Assembly: GCA_973895155.1 (NCBI GenBank)
Contig: OZ316892.1
Location: forward strand, 8,990,001 to 9,054,000
Source: Marsupella aquatica
Lineage: Eukaryota; Marchantiophyta
Direction of reading: 5' to 3'
Length of the DNA: 64,000 nucleotides
Part shown: one piece after another, positions 1 to 12,200 of the stretch
Numbering within the stretch: position 1 is the stretch's first letter
Layout: each line of letters starts with the position of its first letter
Program-made: the position numbers and the translations under genes
Notes under the pieces: generated by a model
What the model saw: only the letters and a program-made list of their open reading frames with translations
The model's database searches: none
What the model was told of the DNA's origin: nothing

Positions 1-189
1 AAAAATCTGCCAATTTTAGATTTGTTCTCAATGTCATGATTTTCTAAAATGCCTCTAAATGTTTAGCACAAAAGGTTCATTGAGAGATGTGTGAGAAACG
101 AGACCATGATTTTCTGAATTTTTGTTGGTTTTGAATGAGCATCACATTGGTACATTTTGTCAAGAACCAAGTGTGACAAATTTTGAATT

Positions 190-620
190 TCTCTGCCTTT
201 CCAATGAGTGTGACAATAAGAAATTTTGATCATGAGTTCATGAATTCTTTTAGCTTTCCAGCATTGAGTCCAACATTGACAAATTTCATGTCAAATTTTG
301 TCACGGTACTAAAGAGGTCATGAGGTTTTCAATCTCTCTAGCTTTCTAATGTGTGACATTGGGATTATTAGTCAACAATTAGAGAGATCGTGAGTATCCA
401 AATTTATCTAGCTTTCCAATGAACCTAACATTGATAGATTTTGTCAAATACTAAGGAGATGATGAGTTTCCTAATTTTGCTAGCTCTAGCTTTCCAATGA
501 GTGTGACATTGAGAGATTTTATGAAGAAAGTACTAAAGAGGTCATGAGTTTCTAAATCTTGTTCTTGAGTTTTCCAATGAATCTAACATTGACAGATTTC
601 ATCAAGTACTACGGAGATTG
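190..620. repeat. Degenerate tandem repeat array
   Basis: About six diverged copies of a unit built around CTTTCCAATGAGTGTGACATT start near 196, 254, 341, 411, 498 and 570. Each is followed by a variable stretch resembling gayagattttgtcaagtac and an aaggaggtcatgag-like tail. Spacing varies from about 58 to 87 bp, so this is an old, eroded array. A related unit recurs alone near 58454-58490, so the sequence is also dispersed. It has no coding potential and I do not recognise the family. Confidence 0.6.
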
Positions 621-765
621 ATTATTTAGTTTTACAATGTGGAACCAAAGGGGTTCTAACTATGTACATTTCTATTGATTGGTTTTTTCAAACTTGTAAA
701 CAATTAAAAAATACAAGCATTTTGATGTAAAACATTGATATATCATTGAAAAACATCAGAATTTA

Positions 766-780
766 GGGTTTAGGGTTAGG
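766..780. repeat. Short interstitial telomere-like tract
   Basis: About two TTTAGGG units, the second partly degenerate, lie in AT-rich DNA. Two units are too few to indicate a former chromosome end, and this may be chance. Confidence 0.4.
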
Positions 781-1110
781 TATTATGGTTTTTTTGTGCT
801 TAATACTTACAGCATGGCACTCCATAATTTACTAAAAATATGAACACAAACATGACAATACCCTTTTTGTTTTCCAAAAAACCTGCTCTATCCTGTTTGT
901 CACCATCCTCGCTGATGTGGTGCATCCTCGTTCCAGGGAATTTGCAAGGGACCCTTAATAGGGGCTGTAAACAGGAAAATGCAGTGAATAAAAATAAAAG
1001 ATTAACTTAAACTCAAACAAATGCAAACACATGTCATTCCCCCATCATAAACCTCCTATGCACCCATATATGTTTTGTATATGTGACTCCTGTATAGTAA
1101 AGTAAAGCAT

Positions 1111-1131
1111 GTAGGTGTAGGTGTAGGTGTA
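1111..1131. repeat. GTAGGT hexanucleotide microsatellite
   Basis: About three and a half perfect copies of GTAGGT lie in otherwise unremarkable intergenic DNA. The flanks from 781 to 2160 contain no gene I can support. Confidence 0.6.
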
Positions 1132-2169
1132 CCACATGTACCATCCAATTTGTATAATTATGTTCGTTTATTATTATATGGTATAATTTGCACATTACGA
1201 CATCTTCTTAGTAGGCTATTGTATGTAACTGGCTACCCTCCCAAGATAGCAAGCCCTCCTTGGGCATCCATGCACACAATCAACCGTGACCAAAAAAAAG
1301 TCACATGTATTTGATGCTGAATTTGATTCATTCCATTCAAGTTTGTAAGCGGGCAATGAATGTTTTTGGCAGGATTACATATTACATTACTTGATTATTA
1401 GAATTTCACCTCACAATAATTCAATTTTAGGTACCTTAATTACCCAAAGGAACATAAAATGCAGTGTCAACCAATGCTGTGGCCCGTCCTGAGTTCCCAG
1501 ACCCAGACTCTTGTCTTCTTTTTTCCACCTTATGTGTGTCCACCCCAATAAAGTTTGCACGGGCCCCTAGATCCAATTAGTTGGCTTCTTCTCTCCACCT
1601 TACCTGTGTCATACCCTATAGATGTTTGCATTGTTTAAGAGAGCTCATGTTAGTGTTGAGTTTAAGGGAAATCTGTGAAACCTCATAGAAAGGGAGGAGT
1701 AAGTGACAATAGTTGAATCCAAGACATATCAATCTTCAAGTGAGCTACCATAAAATCATGCCTCTTTGGGGCTTGTTGTTAGTGTTGAATTGACACACAT
1801 TATTTGTTGTACCCCACTTGGTGAAATTCAAAGTTCTTCCCATAGGGCAAAAGTGAGGAGATATTGAATGTGTGTCTCACTCAATCACTCAATCCACCTT
1901 ATGCCCCCAAGACATGCTCATGGCCCAAATAACATAGCTTGTCCTAAAGCTTGTCCCTACACGCCGGGACCAGCATGGCCCCAACTTTAGCAACCAACTC
2001 CCAATTCTTGCCCCACTGATGGTGTAGGGGCCAAGTGCCCTTGTAACTCAACTCCACGCCTACTTGGCCTTGCCTCCCCAATGCAAGCTCCCTTGAGAGA
2101 CTGAACGCGGTTTGGTTGCTGTTTCAGCAGGATTTGGTAAGAAGGCAAGGTAGCATCCACAAAAATCAA

Positions 2170-2990
2170 GAAATTATGGCACCGCCAGACCCAGCTGAGC
2201 TTAGGAGGATGTAGGCCTCATTGAGAGCTTTCCAACGCACCCAAGAAGTCCTCTAACGGACTTCCCGTTGGGAAATTATTGTCATTTCTATTTGACATTT
2301 TCCCTTAGTGTCGCGACCGTCGCAACTCACGACTTTGGCTCTTCCTTAGCCCCTAGGGAGACACCACTCCCCTCATATATACTTCTGGAGACATGCCACC
2401 CCCGGACCAACTTTGGTCCCCAAATATTGGCCCCGAACCTGGACCCCAACCCGCATGTTTGGGCGCGCCACCAACTGGCAACGTCCATAACTTCCTGGTT
2501 AGGCGTATGCAAGTGGAGTGCCTTAGCCCGTTGTGATCGGGCTGACCCAATGCTCATGCCTAGGCCCTCAGATCTCATTGCCGCCCGGGGCCCCGATTGG
2601 CCAAACTTGGATCGGGCCATAACTCGCGCCCCAAGCGTCCGTTGCCCATGGAATCAACTCCATTGGCCTTGGGCCCAAGAGGAGCTCTCATTCAAGCCCT
2701 TAGAACTCAAAGTTAGTCCGGGGGTCAGGACGGTCAACCTTGAGCCCGGCCCTTTTCCCCTCGACCCGACCAACTCTCAGCAAGTCTAAGTCTTTAGTGT
2801 GTCACCAGCTTGGTGCCTTGCCATCGCCAGTGCCACGTCCCATTGCCCACAAGTCTCCCCATGCTAAGTCCTCCTCGGATGGCCTGTCCGAGCCTGGACC
2901 ATGAGAGAGCTCGGCGTCGGAGTTAGCGACACCGGAGCTAAGTGTTAAGGTAGTCGAGTTCCGCGACTTCATGCTACTTGGGGGGTTGAA
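2170..2990. other. GC-rich intergenic block, unassigned
   Basis: This stretch is markedly richer in G and C than its flanks and contains a 173-codon open frame (2268-2789, +) plus overlapping open frames on the other strand. The predicted peptides are rich in P, R and W, with no domain, no plausible splice structure and no family resemblance. The openness is what GC-rich sequence gives by chance. A remnant of a transposable element is possible, but I see no terminal repeats, primer-binding site or reverse-transcriptase motifs. Confidence 0.35.
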
Positions 2991-2999
2991 TAACTCAGT

Positions 3000-5200
3000 A
3001 TATTTTCTGGGATATCATAGGTGCTTCTGACTTAAGTTAAAACTTACTATAGAGGGGATATTCATTAATTATTATTTTTTGAAAAATGGCAATTTATTAT
3101 ATAAAGGAATAAAATAAAGATTTTTCAAAAATAGGAAAAGACAGGACATGAAGGCTATGGAGGACTGAAACAAAAGTGATGTCATCAGGGTATTGAGAGG
3201 GAAAACCAAGGACACAAAGGATATCATTGTTGTGATGAGCGCACTTGACCGAGCTGGAAGGACCCCATTTGGAAAGCTGTTTGGTGCATTGATAATATTC
3301 ACTTCCTAGATTTCTTGACTATGTTGGTGATATGATGAGGTTGTAGTCACATGCCATGAATCCTGGGCATGTAATACACAAGACTAGGGATTGTCTTGGT
3401 TCACAACTTCTCCCTATGTTGGCTGATGTTTTGCTTAAAACTGGCATGACCTAAGATGGATGCAAAAGCACATATATACCAATCTGGAGACTAAGTAATG
3501 TATCCAACAAGTCATCCATGACAAATAGGCAGACTACAACCATTCTTCTACCTCCTCATGCTATCAAAAACATCAGGGAATGGACTGAGTGGGATTTTAG
3601 TGACTTGCGAGGGGCCCAATTACACTCATAGAAAACTCAAGGTTTGTCCAAATTTGGACTTTTCAATTTATGTACAAATTTAAGGATGTAAAAAAAACAA
3701 TTGTTCATTTACATTATTGTGAAACTATATATAAAGCTAGAAACTTTGGATGGACCATTAGGATTGACCAAGAACCTGAATGGACCTCTTCAACCTAAAT
3801 GGTCCTTGAAATATTTAGAGAACTCAGAAACACCTTTGGTGTTGCTGTTCTGCATGATATGATTCGAAGTATTAGTCTTTTATGTGCTTTGGGGAAAAAT
3901 CCAGACTACTGTGCAGTTTTGTTGTTGCAACTTATGAAATACAACAACCATTGGTCATCTCATAGAACTATGAAGGCCTATTGTTACATGTCATTGTAAT
4001 GCAATTCCATAGATGCGACACAATTCCGAATTCATAGTTACATAGAGATGAGAGCCCAGACTCTAGACATAGGCATAGTGGAACCCAATCATTAATATGC
4101 TTGTTTGGACAACTCCAATATTTAACCTAAAAATAGCAGTTAAGTTTGACAAATAAATTGTATGTATCACATGCTATGCCTTTGGAGATATGATAATTTC
4201 CGGGGATAATTTCCAATATTTAGTGTTTTTGTACATCAAGTGTATGCAGTAGCACCAAGAGAGGAAGGAAGGGAAGAAGCTTGCTTGAGTAGAAGGAGGT
4301 GTGACAAGGACAAACAGATGGGAACCTTGTTTGAGGAAAAATACTAGCTTGTGAGATGTAAGCTGTCAAAACAAACTAAGGGCTTAGTAGGTTCCATGTG
4401 CAAGGGGCAGGGACAGTGAGCATTATCCCTACCACCCCTGGTTCTTTGTATAGTATATTTACAAAACATGTGTAGTATTTGAGGAGAAGTAATCACAAAT
4501 GTTGTGGGGCATGAGAATCAATTGTCTATTGTACTCGCAATCATTCATGGATCCTATTTGACTATCTTGGGTTTGACTATGTCATCCCAAGTAATCATTG
4601 TAGGTGGCTATGTAAGACATGGGAGCACTCTTTTTTCAACAAAGCAACTAGAGGGCCACCACTTGTTCTAAGGATAGACTCCAGATCATGGATCTTTTGA
4701 AATGAAACACAATATTTGTAAATCCCATGTACTAAGGACTCAATTTTTGAAGCTGCTATATGATGAATTCACCTTTCATATTTTTTGTGTCATGTATTTT
4801 TGTTTCAATGTGCCTTATCAAGGGGCATCGTTTGTATCATATAGATTTTTTTATTAATATTTGGACCCCTTCAATTTTTGGTATCTTAGAGAATTTTGAA
4901 CTCATTTTGGCAGCCCTCTTAATTTGTAATCTTAGTTATCTCTTAGATTAACTAATGACTTTAATTTCTACCACTTGAACTATGATTTCGGGAAATGATT
5001 CTAAATAACGTGAACAGATCGTGCCTTAAGTTCCCCTCACGGTTTTCTTGCCTAAGTTTATGATTTTTATTGAATTGAGTGTCATTAATAAGGCACATTA
5101 AATTAATAAGTGCACATATGGTAGTTTGTGTCATAGCAATTGACGGAGACAGACCGAGCAACAGCAGCTTCTACCGAAGAAACACCACAAAATCATTCAA
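3000..5200. other. AT-rich intergenic region, nothing recognised
   Basis: Only short open frames of 60-76 codons occur, with no family resemblance, no tRNA and no clear repeat structure. Confidence 0.6.
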
Positions 5201-5215
5201 TGCTCCTTGAGTACA

Positions 5216-5830
5216 GTACATCTAGATGGAGTAGGAATGTAGGATAAGCGAAAGCAGGAGGGATTTACTTGATCAGACTTCAAAATGAAACCTGTTATTT
5301 GATAGGACCCTGAGTGATCCAAACTGATTGATCTTGAATCAATGTACCCAAAATTTGGGGGTCCTATGAAGTAAGATAATTCATTTTGGGGTCTGATCAA
5401 ACCCTAAACAAATCCCTCGCGGAAGCATAGCCAAGCCAAGCATCCAAGTCTTTGGAGCTATGGGTGACGGAGTTGGGTAAGGTAGTTTCAGCGAAAGCAG
5501 CACCGTGACCCACATGGTTGACGATCGGAGTGAGTAGGGTGAAGTAGCTACGTGGTTGAATGATCACAGTATCGTACCGTAACGTACGGGGGACTATGGT
5601 AGCCTGTACCATCGAGTCCGGTGAAGCAGCTACGTCGTTGAGCGAGCGACCAAGTCGGGTCGTCGGGAAGCATCCAGATGGAGTAGGATCGACGGAAGCA
5701 GAGCCGATCCGAGGCCCTGGGCGAGGCGAGGCGAGGCGAGCCGCCGGGCCTATCGAGCTCAGGCCTCAGGGTCGCGGAGTTGGGTGGCGTAGGGTCGGGG
5801 AAAGCAGCACCGCCGTAGCAGGCCGTAGAG
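5216..5830. repeat. Diverged duplications upstream of UPF1
   Basis: Several segments recur. A piece resembling CATCCAGATGGAGTAGGA followed by a cgaaagcag-type tail is found at 5216-5260 and 5668-5705. A piece with GGAGTTGGGT and ending AAAGCAGCACCG is found at 5466-5507 and 5773-5814. GAAGCAGCTACGTCGTTGA-like sequence is found near 5540 and 5620. The block also holds GGCGA repeats near 5712-5737. It ends just before the UPF1 leader, so it may overlap the promoter. It is non-coding as far as I can see. Confidence 0.55.
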
Positions 5831-5966
5831 CATGGGCTTCTTCTTCGTATTATTATGAGAGCAGTAAAGGCGAAGGAAGGCACTGTTGTTGTCGTTGTTG
5901 CCCATTCTCAAGTGCGGGGTGGGGGAGGGCAAGGAGCCGAGAGACGAAGGAGTGAGAGAAAGAGGA

Positions 5967-5990
5967 GGGGGGGAGGGGAGGGGAGGGGGG
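5967..5990 (+). promoter_or_regulatory. G-quadruplex motif in likely UPF1 leader
   Basis: Four G-runs of 7, 4, 4 and 6 are separated by single A residues on the coding strand, in a purine-rich tract about 220 bp upstream of the UPF1 start codon. Single-base loops with runs of four or more G are the most stable class of predicted G-quadruplex. Whether it lies in the 5' UTR or in the promoter depends on the transcription start, which I cannot see. Confidence 0.6.
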
Positions 5991-6207
5991 ACGAGGGAGA
6001 AGAGGAAAAAGAGTAAGAAGAGGGGCGAGCTCTCGGCTTTCGAGGCTGGAGACTCGACGACGCCATAGCCAGGCGAAGGGAAGCAGAGGTAGTTGAAGAA
6101 GAGGGAGAAAGGTCGAGGAGAAACAGTTGACGGATGGATAGATAGAAAGAAAAGGGGGAGGAGGGGAGGAGAGCACGACGGGGCGGAGCGAGGAGTGGGG
6201 AACGACG

Positions 6208-9200
6208 ATGGCGACGCAGGCTGTAGTAGCGCATAATTTGTATGAGGCAGCAACGCAGGCGCACGGAGACGCGTACACGTTTTTGGAGTTCAATACACAG
6301 GGGGACGATTTTGATTATCCGGAGTTCACAGAGCTTAGTCAGCCTACGGCGAGGCCGGGAGTATGGACGTCGGACGGGTCGGTTTTGTCGTTGGCAGATG
6401 GGAACTCGGTGGTAGACCTCGGGGGAGTAGGGCAGAGTGAACTTATCAAGTCGGTGGTGGGAGAGGCAGTCGGAGGGTCGGAGTCGAAGGCGAGTAGCCA
6501 GACCACTGTCGCGGGCCTTACGTCGGGAATAGGGGACTTGAGTTTTGATGATCCGGCGGACGACGACATTCACGATTTTTCGAAGAGGGATCTCCCGGAG
6601 CATGCTTGTAAATACTGTGGAATTCATAATCCGGCGTGCATAGTTCGTTGCAACGTTCCCTCGTGCAAGAAGTGGTTTTGTAATTCCAGGGGCAATACAT
6701 CGGGCTCGCATATTGTAAACCATTTGGTACGCATTTTCGTAGTACCCTGAAAGCACTGCTGTTCACTTCCGCTGGATATCGTTAATCTCCAGGATGTCGA
6801 TGTCGTTGCCCGTTTTCGGTTGTTTAGGGTTTAAGATTTGTCAATCCGACATATTTCTGTTGTTATTTTAAGTGACCCTGCCTTTGGCGATATCACAATC
6901 CTCACAGAGCCACTTCAAAATTTGAAAGGCTACGCCACGCGACGCCATTAATTGTAGCTTCATGTACATCCTCACGGGAGCTTCACCTTCATTGGCCTTG
7001 GTTTAAAAGAACGCCCGTTTATGCGAGCTGTGGTTGCCGAATGGACATAATGCCGTTTACTTAATGAACTCATCTTAGGGGAATTTTTATATATTATTTC
7101 GATTGCATTCTTTTGTGCACTGTCCCTTGAAGAGTCATCTGTATTTAGGAACATAGATGTCTACGTGCCCTTCAAAGGGGCCCGCAAATGTACAATGGAG
7201 CTCAAATTCCTCTCACTCTTCAGGCATTATGGTTGTACTCTCAGTAGGAATGGACTCTCTTAGGGTTAATTTGGACTTTAGCCCAGGACGGTACTAGTTT
7301 GGGCAGAAGTCTTGTGTAGTACATGCGAGTTCATTGCTGGAGTGTTACCCTGGGCAGTGGAAAGTTTCTTGGTCAACATAGACGAACACGTTTTGAAGTG
7401 GTCACTCTATGGTGTGGTGATTTCGAGCATTTCTATAATTTGGTAACTTCCTCGTCGCGTTCTGTAGTCGCTCAACCTTTCATTTTCTGCGCAGGTCCGT
7501 GCCAAACACAAGGAAGTTTGCCTGCACAAGGATAGTCCTCTCGGAGAAACTATATTAGAGTGTTATAATTGCGGGTGCCGCAATGTCTTCTTGTTAGGGT
7601 TTATTCCAGCGAAATCAGAAAGTGTTGTGGTGCTGTTATGCCGTGAACCATGCTTAAGCGTAAATGGATTGAAGGATATGAATTGGGATTTAAGTTCATG
7701 GTTACCCCTTATCGACGACCGATGCTTCTTAGAATGGTTAGTCAAGGTAAGTAATTGGCATAAGTGCTCCTATGCTATTCAGTTTTGTTGAAGTCTAAAG
7801 CGGAGTTTAGGTTTTCCCTGTCTTTTGGCAATACGAGGTTGTCGGCTTCAAGATGGGCATTTCAGATCATGGTCCGTTGTTGGTTTTCGTATATTTAGGT
7901 AGTTGTGAGTGAGATGGACGTCAGATTGTAGCAGGATGGTATTCAGTAAATTAGATTTTAGTAACAAGATTGGTTGACGGACACAACTTGGAAAATTTTA
8001 TCACGTGTTGCTCTTCTTAGATGCTTGTGAACTACTATTTCCCGTGGATAGGGACGTGAACCGTTGAAACTCTCTGACGCAAGTTTTTGCTCAGGTTCCG
8101 TCAGAGCAAGAGCAGTTAAGGGCTCGCCAAATCAGTGCTCAGCAAATAAACAAAGTGGAAGAACTTTGGAAGACTAGTCCAGACGCCACTTTAGAGGATT
8201 TGGAGAAGCCTGGTGTTGATGATGAACCGCAACCTGTGGCCCTTAGGTACGAGGATGCATATCAGGTAATACGGCTGCTTTTTATCCCTTCTACAGAATG
8301 CATGGGTTCCTGATGAGACTTTGGTTGGATTGCTCCCTCGATGTTCTTGCGAGTAAAGTGTGCGTTTATCTAGGTCTTCCCAATGCTTGGGAGGACTTTG
8401 TTTTTCCCGGGACGATATTTGAATTGGGACAGTTTGAAGTAGTTGTGCTGATGCATCTAACAATGTGATCGCCCGTTTCGCAGTATCAAAACGTTTTTGC
8501 ACCACTTGTGAAGCTGGAGGCTGATTACGATAAGGTGGAGTTTGTCTCATTGACCTTATATTTTATTCAGAGAAGTGCTATAATTTATGCACCCTGCGCT
8601 AAGTATGTCATCAGTAATTGGCTGCACGAAACTGTGAATAGTTTGCGTGGTAAATTACGTCCATTAACATATTGATTCCTGGAGGTTTGGAATGTAAGCA
8701 AACCTGGTTAGGTTATAACTAATGCTTGAAGGGATACTTAGATCGTTCAATCAACGGTTAATTGGAGTGAGAAGAAGGCCTTTGAAAGGCCTTATCTTCA
8801 ATAAGCCTGGTAGTTGTTGGGTAATTGCTGTTGTAACATCTCGGTTGACCACTTTCTGTCTGCAGATGATGAAAGAGTCTCAGAGCAAAGATGGAATAAC
8901 TGTCCGCTGGGACGTTGGTCTTAACAAGAAACGAGTGGCATACTTCGTTTTCCCAAAGGTATGTGTGCAACTGATGGAATTTGTGTTGAACACGACCTTT
9001 TCAGCCTCTGTTCAGTAGTTGACTATCTATTGCCACCAATTTTGAATGAATTGGGTTGAATCAAGCAACTCTTCTATCTATTCATAGGTCTTAGCTTTAC
9101 TCTTTTAGAAGCAGTAGACCTTGTGGATGCCTTGGGTATATGCCTTTGAGACTAATGTAAAGCATCATGTCGCAGATTTGTGTTCAGTATTTTAGAATAA

Positions 9201-12200
9201 TGTTAATCTGATCCTTCTTGTGACTTGCTGTATTTGGATTTTCCTTTATATCAAGATTCCTAAATGGAATTTCTCAATCACATTCTGTTCTCTTGGATGC
9301 GCAGGAGGATAATGAACTTCGTTTGGTCCCCGGTGATGAGCTGAGGTTGCGCTACCCTGGGGATTCGACACACTCTGCTTGGCAGTCTGTCGGCCATGTG
9401 GTACTAGCTTCTTTCTTCGTCTGCCCTTCTCTTTCTAACCTTAGCAAAATGGCTAAATCAGATGTTTACAGCGAATACCGTAAACAATTACACTGGCGCA
9501 ATAGCTCCAAAATTTCGTTTGGCTTCAGTTCCTCACAGATATTCGCGGGTTGCAATTTTACAGATAAAGTTGACTGCACAGGAAGAGGTTGCCCTTGAGC
9601 TACGAGCCAGTCAGGTCAGTGTGCAATTGTGTAGTATGCGAAGGAACATTTCTTGGTCAATGTCAGCATGGTTCGTAGTTTTTGGTGTGCATCTGGCTAT
9701 TTTGACCATCCGTGTACTAAACTGCCCTTGCTTCTGATTGGGTCTCTTAGCGTAGTAGATGTGCCTCAAGCATGCCGCTTGAGTCTTCATGATCCGTGAT
9801 AGCTTTGCTCATGGCGCACTTCCTCCATTGCAGGGTGTCCCCATCGATGTAAATCATAACTTCAGTGTAGACTTCGTCTGGAAAAGCACAAGCTTTGACA
9901 GGATGCAGGCCTCCATGAAGACATTTGCTGTTGATGAAACCAGTGTCAGTGGGTGAGTATTCCTAACTGCATAATCGTAGTTATAAAACTAATCCATCGT
10001 CCATTTAGGGATTGGCTTGGAACAAGGTGGCCAGTTGTTGGGTTGCATGCAGCTAGTTTTCCCTATGGAAGATAGAGTTTCCTGATTCTTTCCTAGTTCT
10101 GGGTTTGATGTTTGAAGAACGTTGTCGAGATTTACTTTTGGTAGGAGGAACAGTTTTGAGTTGTACTTAGTAAAGCAAGAGCGTCGCACAGGAAACAGTT
10201 GCCGTTGTCCGTGTGCAAGGAATGCATATTCACGATCCTTCTTGATACCTCTGCTTGTTTGATCAGATACATCTATCATCGGCTTTTGGGACATGAAGTT
10301 GAGCAACAAACCGTCCGCAATACACTTCCTCGCCGATTTGGGGCTCCTGGTCTTCCTGAACTAAATGCCTCACAGGTATAATCTGGCTCTAGCTAACGGG
10401 CCTTGCAAAATTCTAAAGTATCCATAATCAAACTTGGTGATGGTGATTGTCGTCCCTCTCGGTAGATCCCGGAGGAGCTTTAGCAGGTACGCTCTATATA
10501 CGTGTATAGCATCTGTCCTGATGTGCGGTTATTGTTACTTTGTACAGGTCTACGCCGTTAAAAGTGTCTTGCAGAAGCCGGTCAGTTTGATCCAGGGCCC
10601 TCCAGGGACAGGAAAAACTGTGACATCCGCAGCAATTGTCTATCACTTGGCAAAGCAAGGTCAAGGCCAGGTAGATTAATTTGGCACCTCCCCTGGTGGT
10701 TCTTGTTGTTTTCTTTGGAATCCCATATTGTCATTTCAAGGAATCAACTATGTACCGCAGGAATCGGTAGTGTTTGTGAATGTTCTGATTTTCTCGAGAA
10801 CCTCACATCAAATGCTTTACAGGTGTTGGTCTGTGCACCAAGTAATGTGGCCGTTGATCAACTCGCGGAGAAGATCAGTGCAACTGGCTTGAAGGTAGGA
10901 TAGGATTGTAATTCTACAACCTGGCTCTTGAATTCCTCCTTGCTTGCCTTTTGATTTTAATTAGTCCTAGATACCTTCGCCGATATTCATTTTTGTTGTC
11001 TTCACAGGTTGTAAGATTGTGCGCCAAATCCAGGGAGGCAGTGACGTCTCCGGTGGAGCATCTCACTTTGCATTATCAGGTGGGGTGTGCGGACTCAGTT
11101 GTATCGTGATCTGCAATGCCAAGATTGTCCTGGTTTGGCTGTGGGAGGAGGAAATGGTTAAAATTTGATGCTGCTGTGATTGTATCTTGGAAAGTTTGTG
11201 GCATAGGTTCAGATCTGTTGGTTTACTGATCTCAGTCCTCAAGGAAGGACATGCATTAGCTGGTTATGTTCATGCCCAAGTAAGGCATTGACGGATGGTG
11301 TTTAGTGATCGTGACCCAAGTTCCTATTCCGACCTCAGGAGTGGACTATACCAAACACGGGAAAATAAGCAGATATGATATATTTAATTTAAAGAGGACT
11401 GCTATTGATTGTGACTGTCATATACAGGGAGGTATCCTTATTGTTTCTGTATCTGTGATTTTGTAGGTGCGTCATCTGGATACTAGCGACAAAAGTGAGC
11501 TCCACAAGTTACAACTGCTGAAAGACGAGCAGGGTAATAAGTTGGTCTTACTTTATGTTATTTCCTTTTCACGGGAACCTAGGAACTTGGATTATTTAAA
11601 ACTTGGAGCACCTATTGTGTTACAATGGTTAAAGTGTTTTGTTGCAAGTGACTTAACAATATTTGTGATGGTTGGAACCGACAGGGGAACTTTCAAGTGC
11701 TGATGAGAAAAAATATAAAGCCCTGAAACGCGCGACTGAGCGGGAAATTTCACAAAGTGCAGAAGTTGTCTGTTGTACATGTGTCGGAGCTGGTGACCCG
11801 CGCCTCTCCAATTTCAGGTTCCGTCAGGTTAGTACTTCTACTTGTCGAACGTGTTAAATGGAGTATCATTTCTGTCCGTAGCTAGTTGAGATCATGCATT
11901 AACTTATCTCAAGCCACTTTGTGTGCATGTCCCTTTGGTTCAGCCCGGACTTTGAAATCACTTATTTATCCATCTATCCATGGTCCTATTTGCTGGATTG
12001 GTCCTTATACTATTAGGGACGAATTATTGTTTCACACAGTTTTGGAACGTTCATGAGTAGGATAGTTTTCTAGCATTAAAAGCGAAATCAGAAATCTTGG
12101 TATTTCTGCCTTGCTCACCTAGTACTCATGTCTGGAAAGTATTGAATGAATCTTTTTGATGCAGGTACTGATAGATGAATCTACGCAAGCTACTGAACCT

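Noticed and set aside
766-780. Interstitial telomere
   Set aside because: Only about two units, one of them altered; chance is likely in AT-rich DNA.
2268-2789. 173-codon plus open frame
   Set aside because: GC-rich block open on both strands, peptide without domain or relatives I know.
5908-6756. Long minus-strand open frame (282 codons) over UPF1 exon 1
   Set aside because: It is antisense to a well-supported exon, R/S/P-rich and without family resemblance. Its openness follows from GC-rich sequence.
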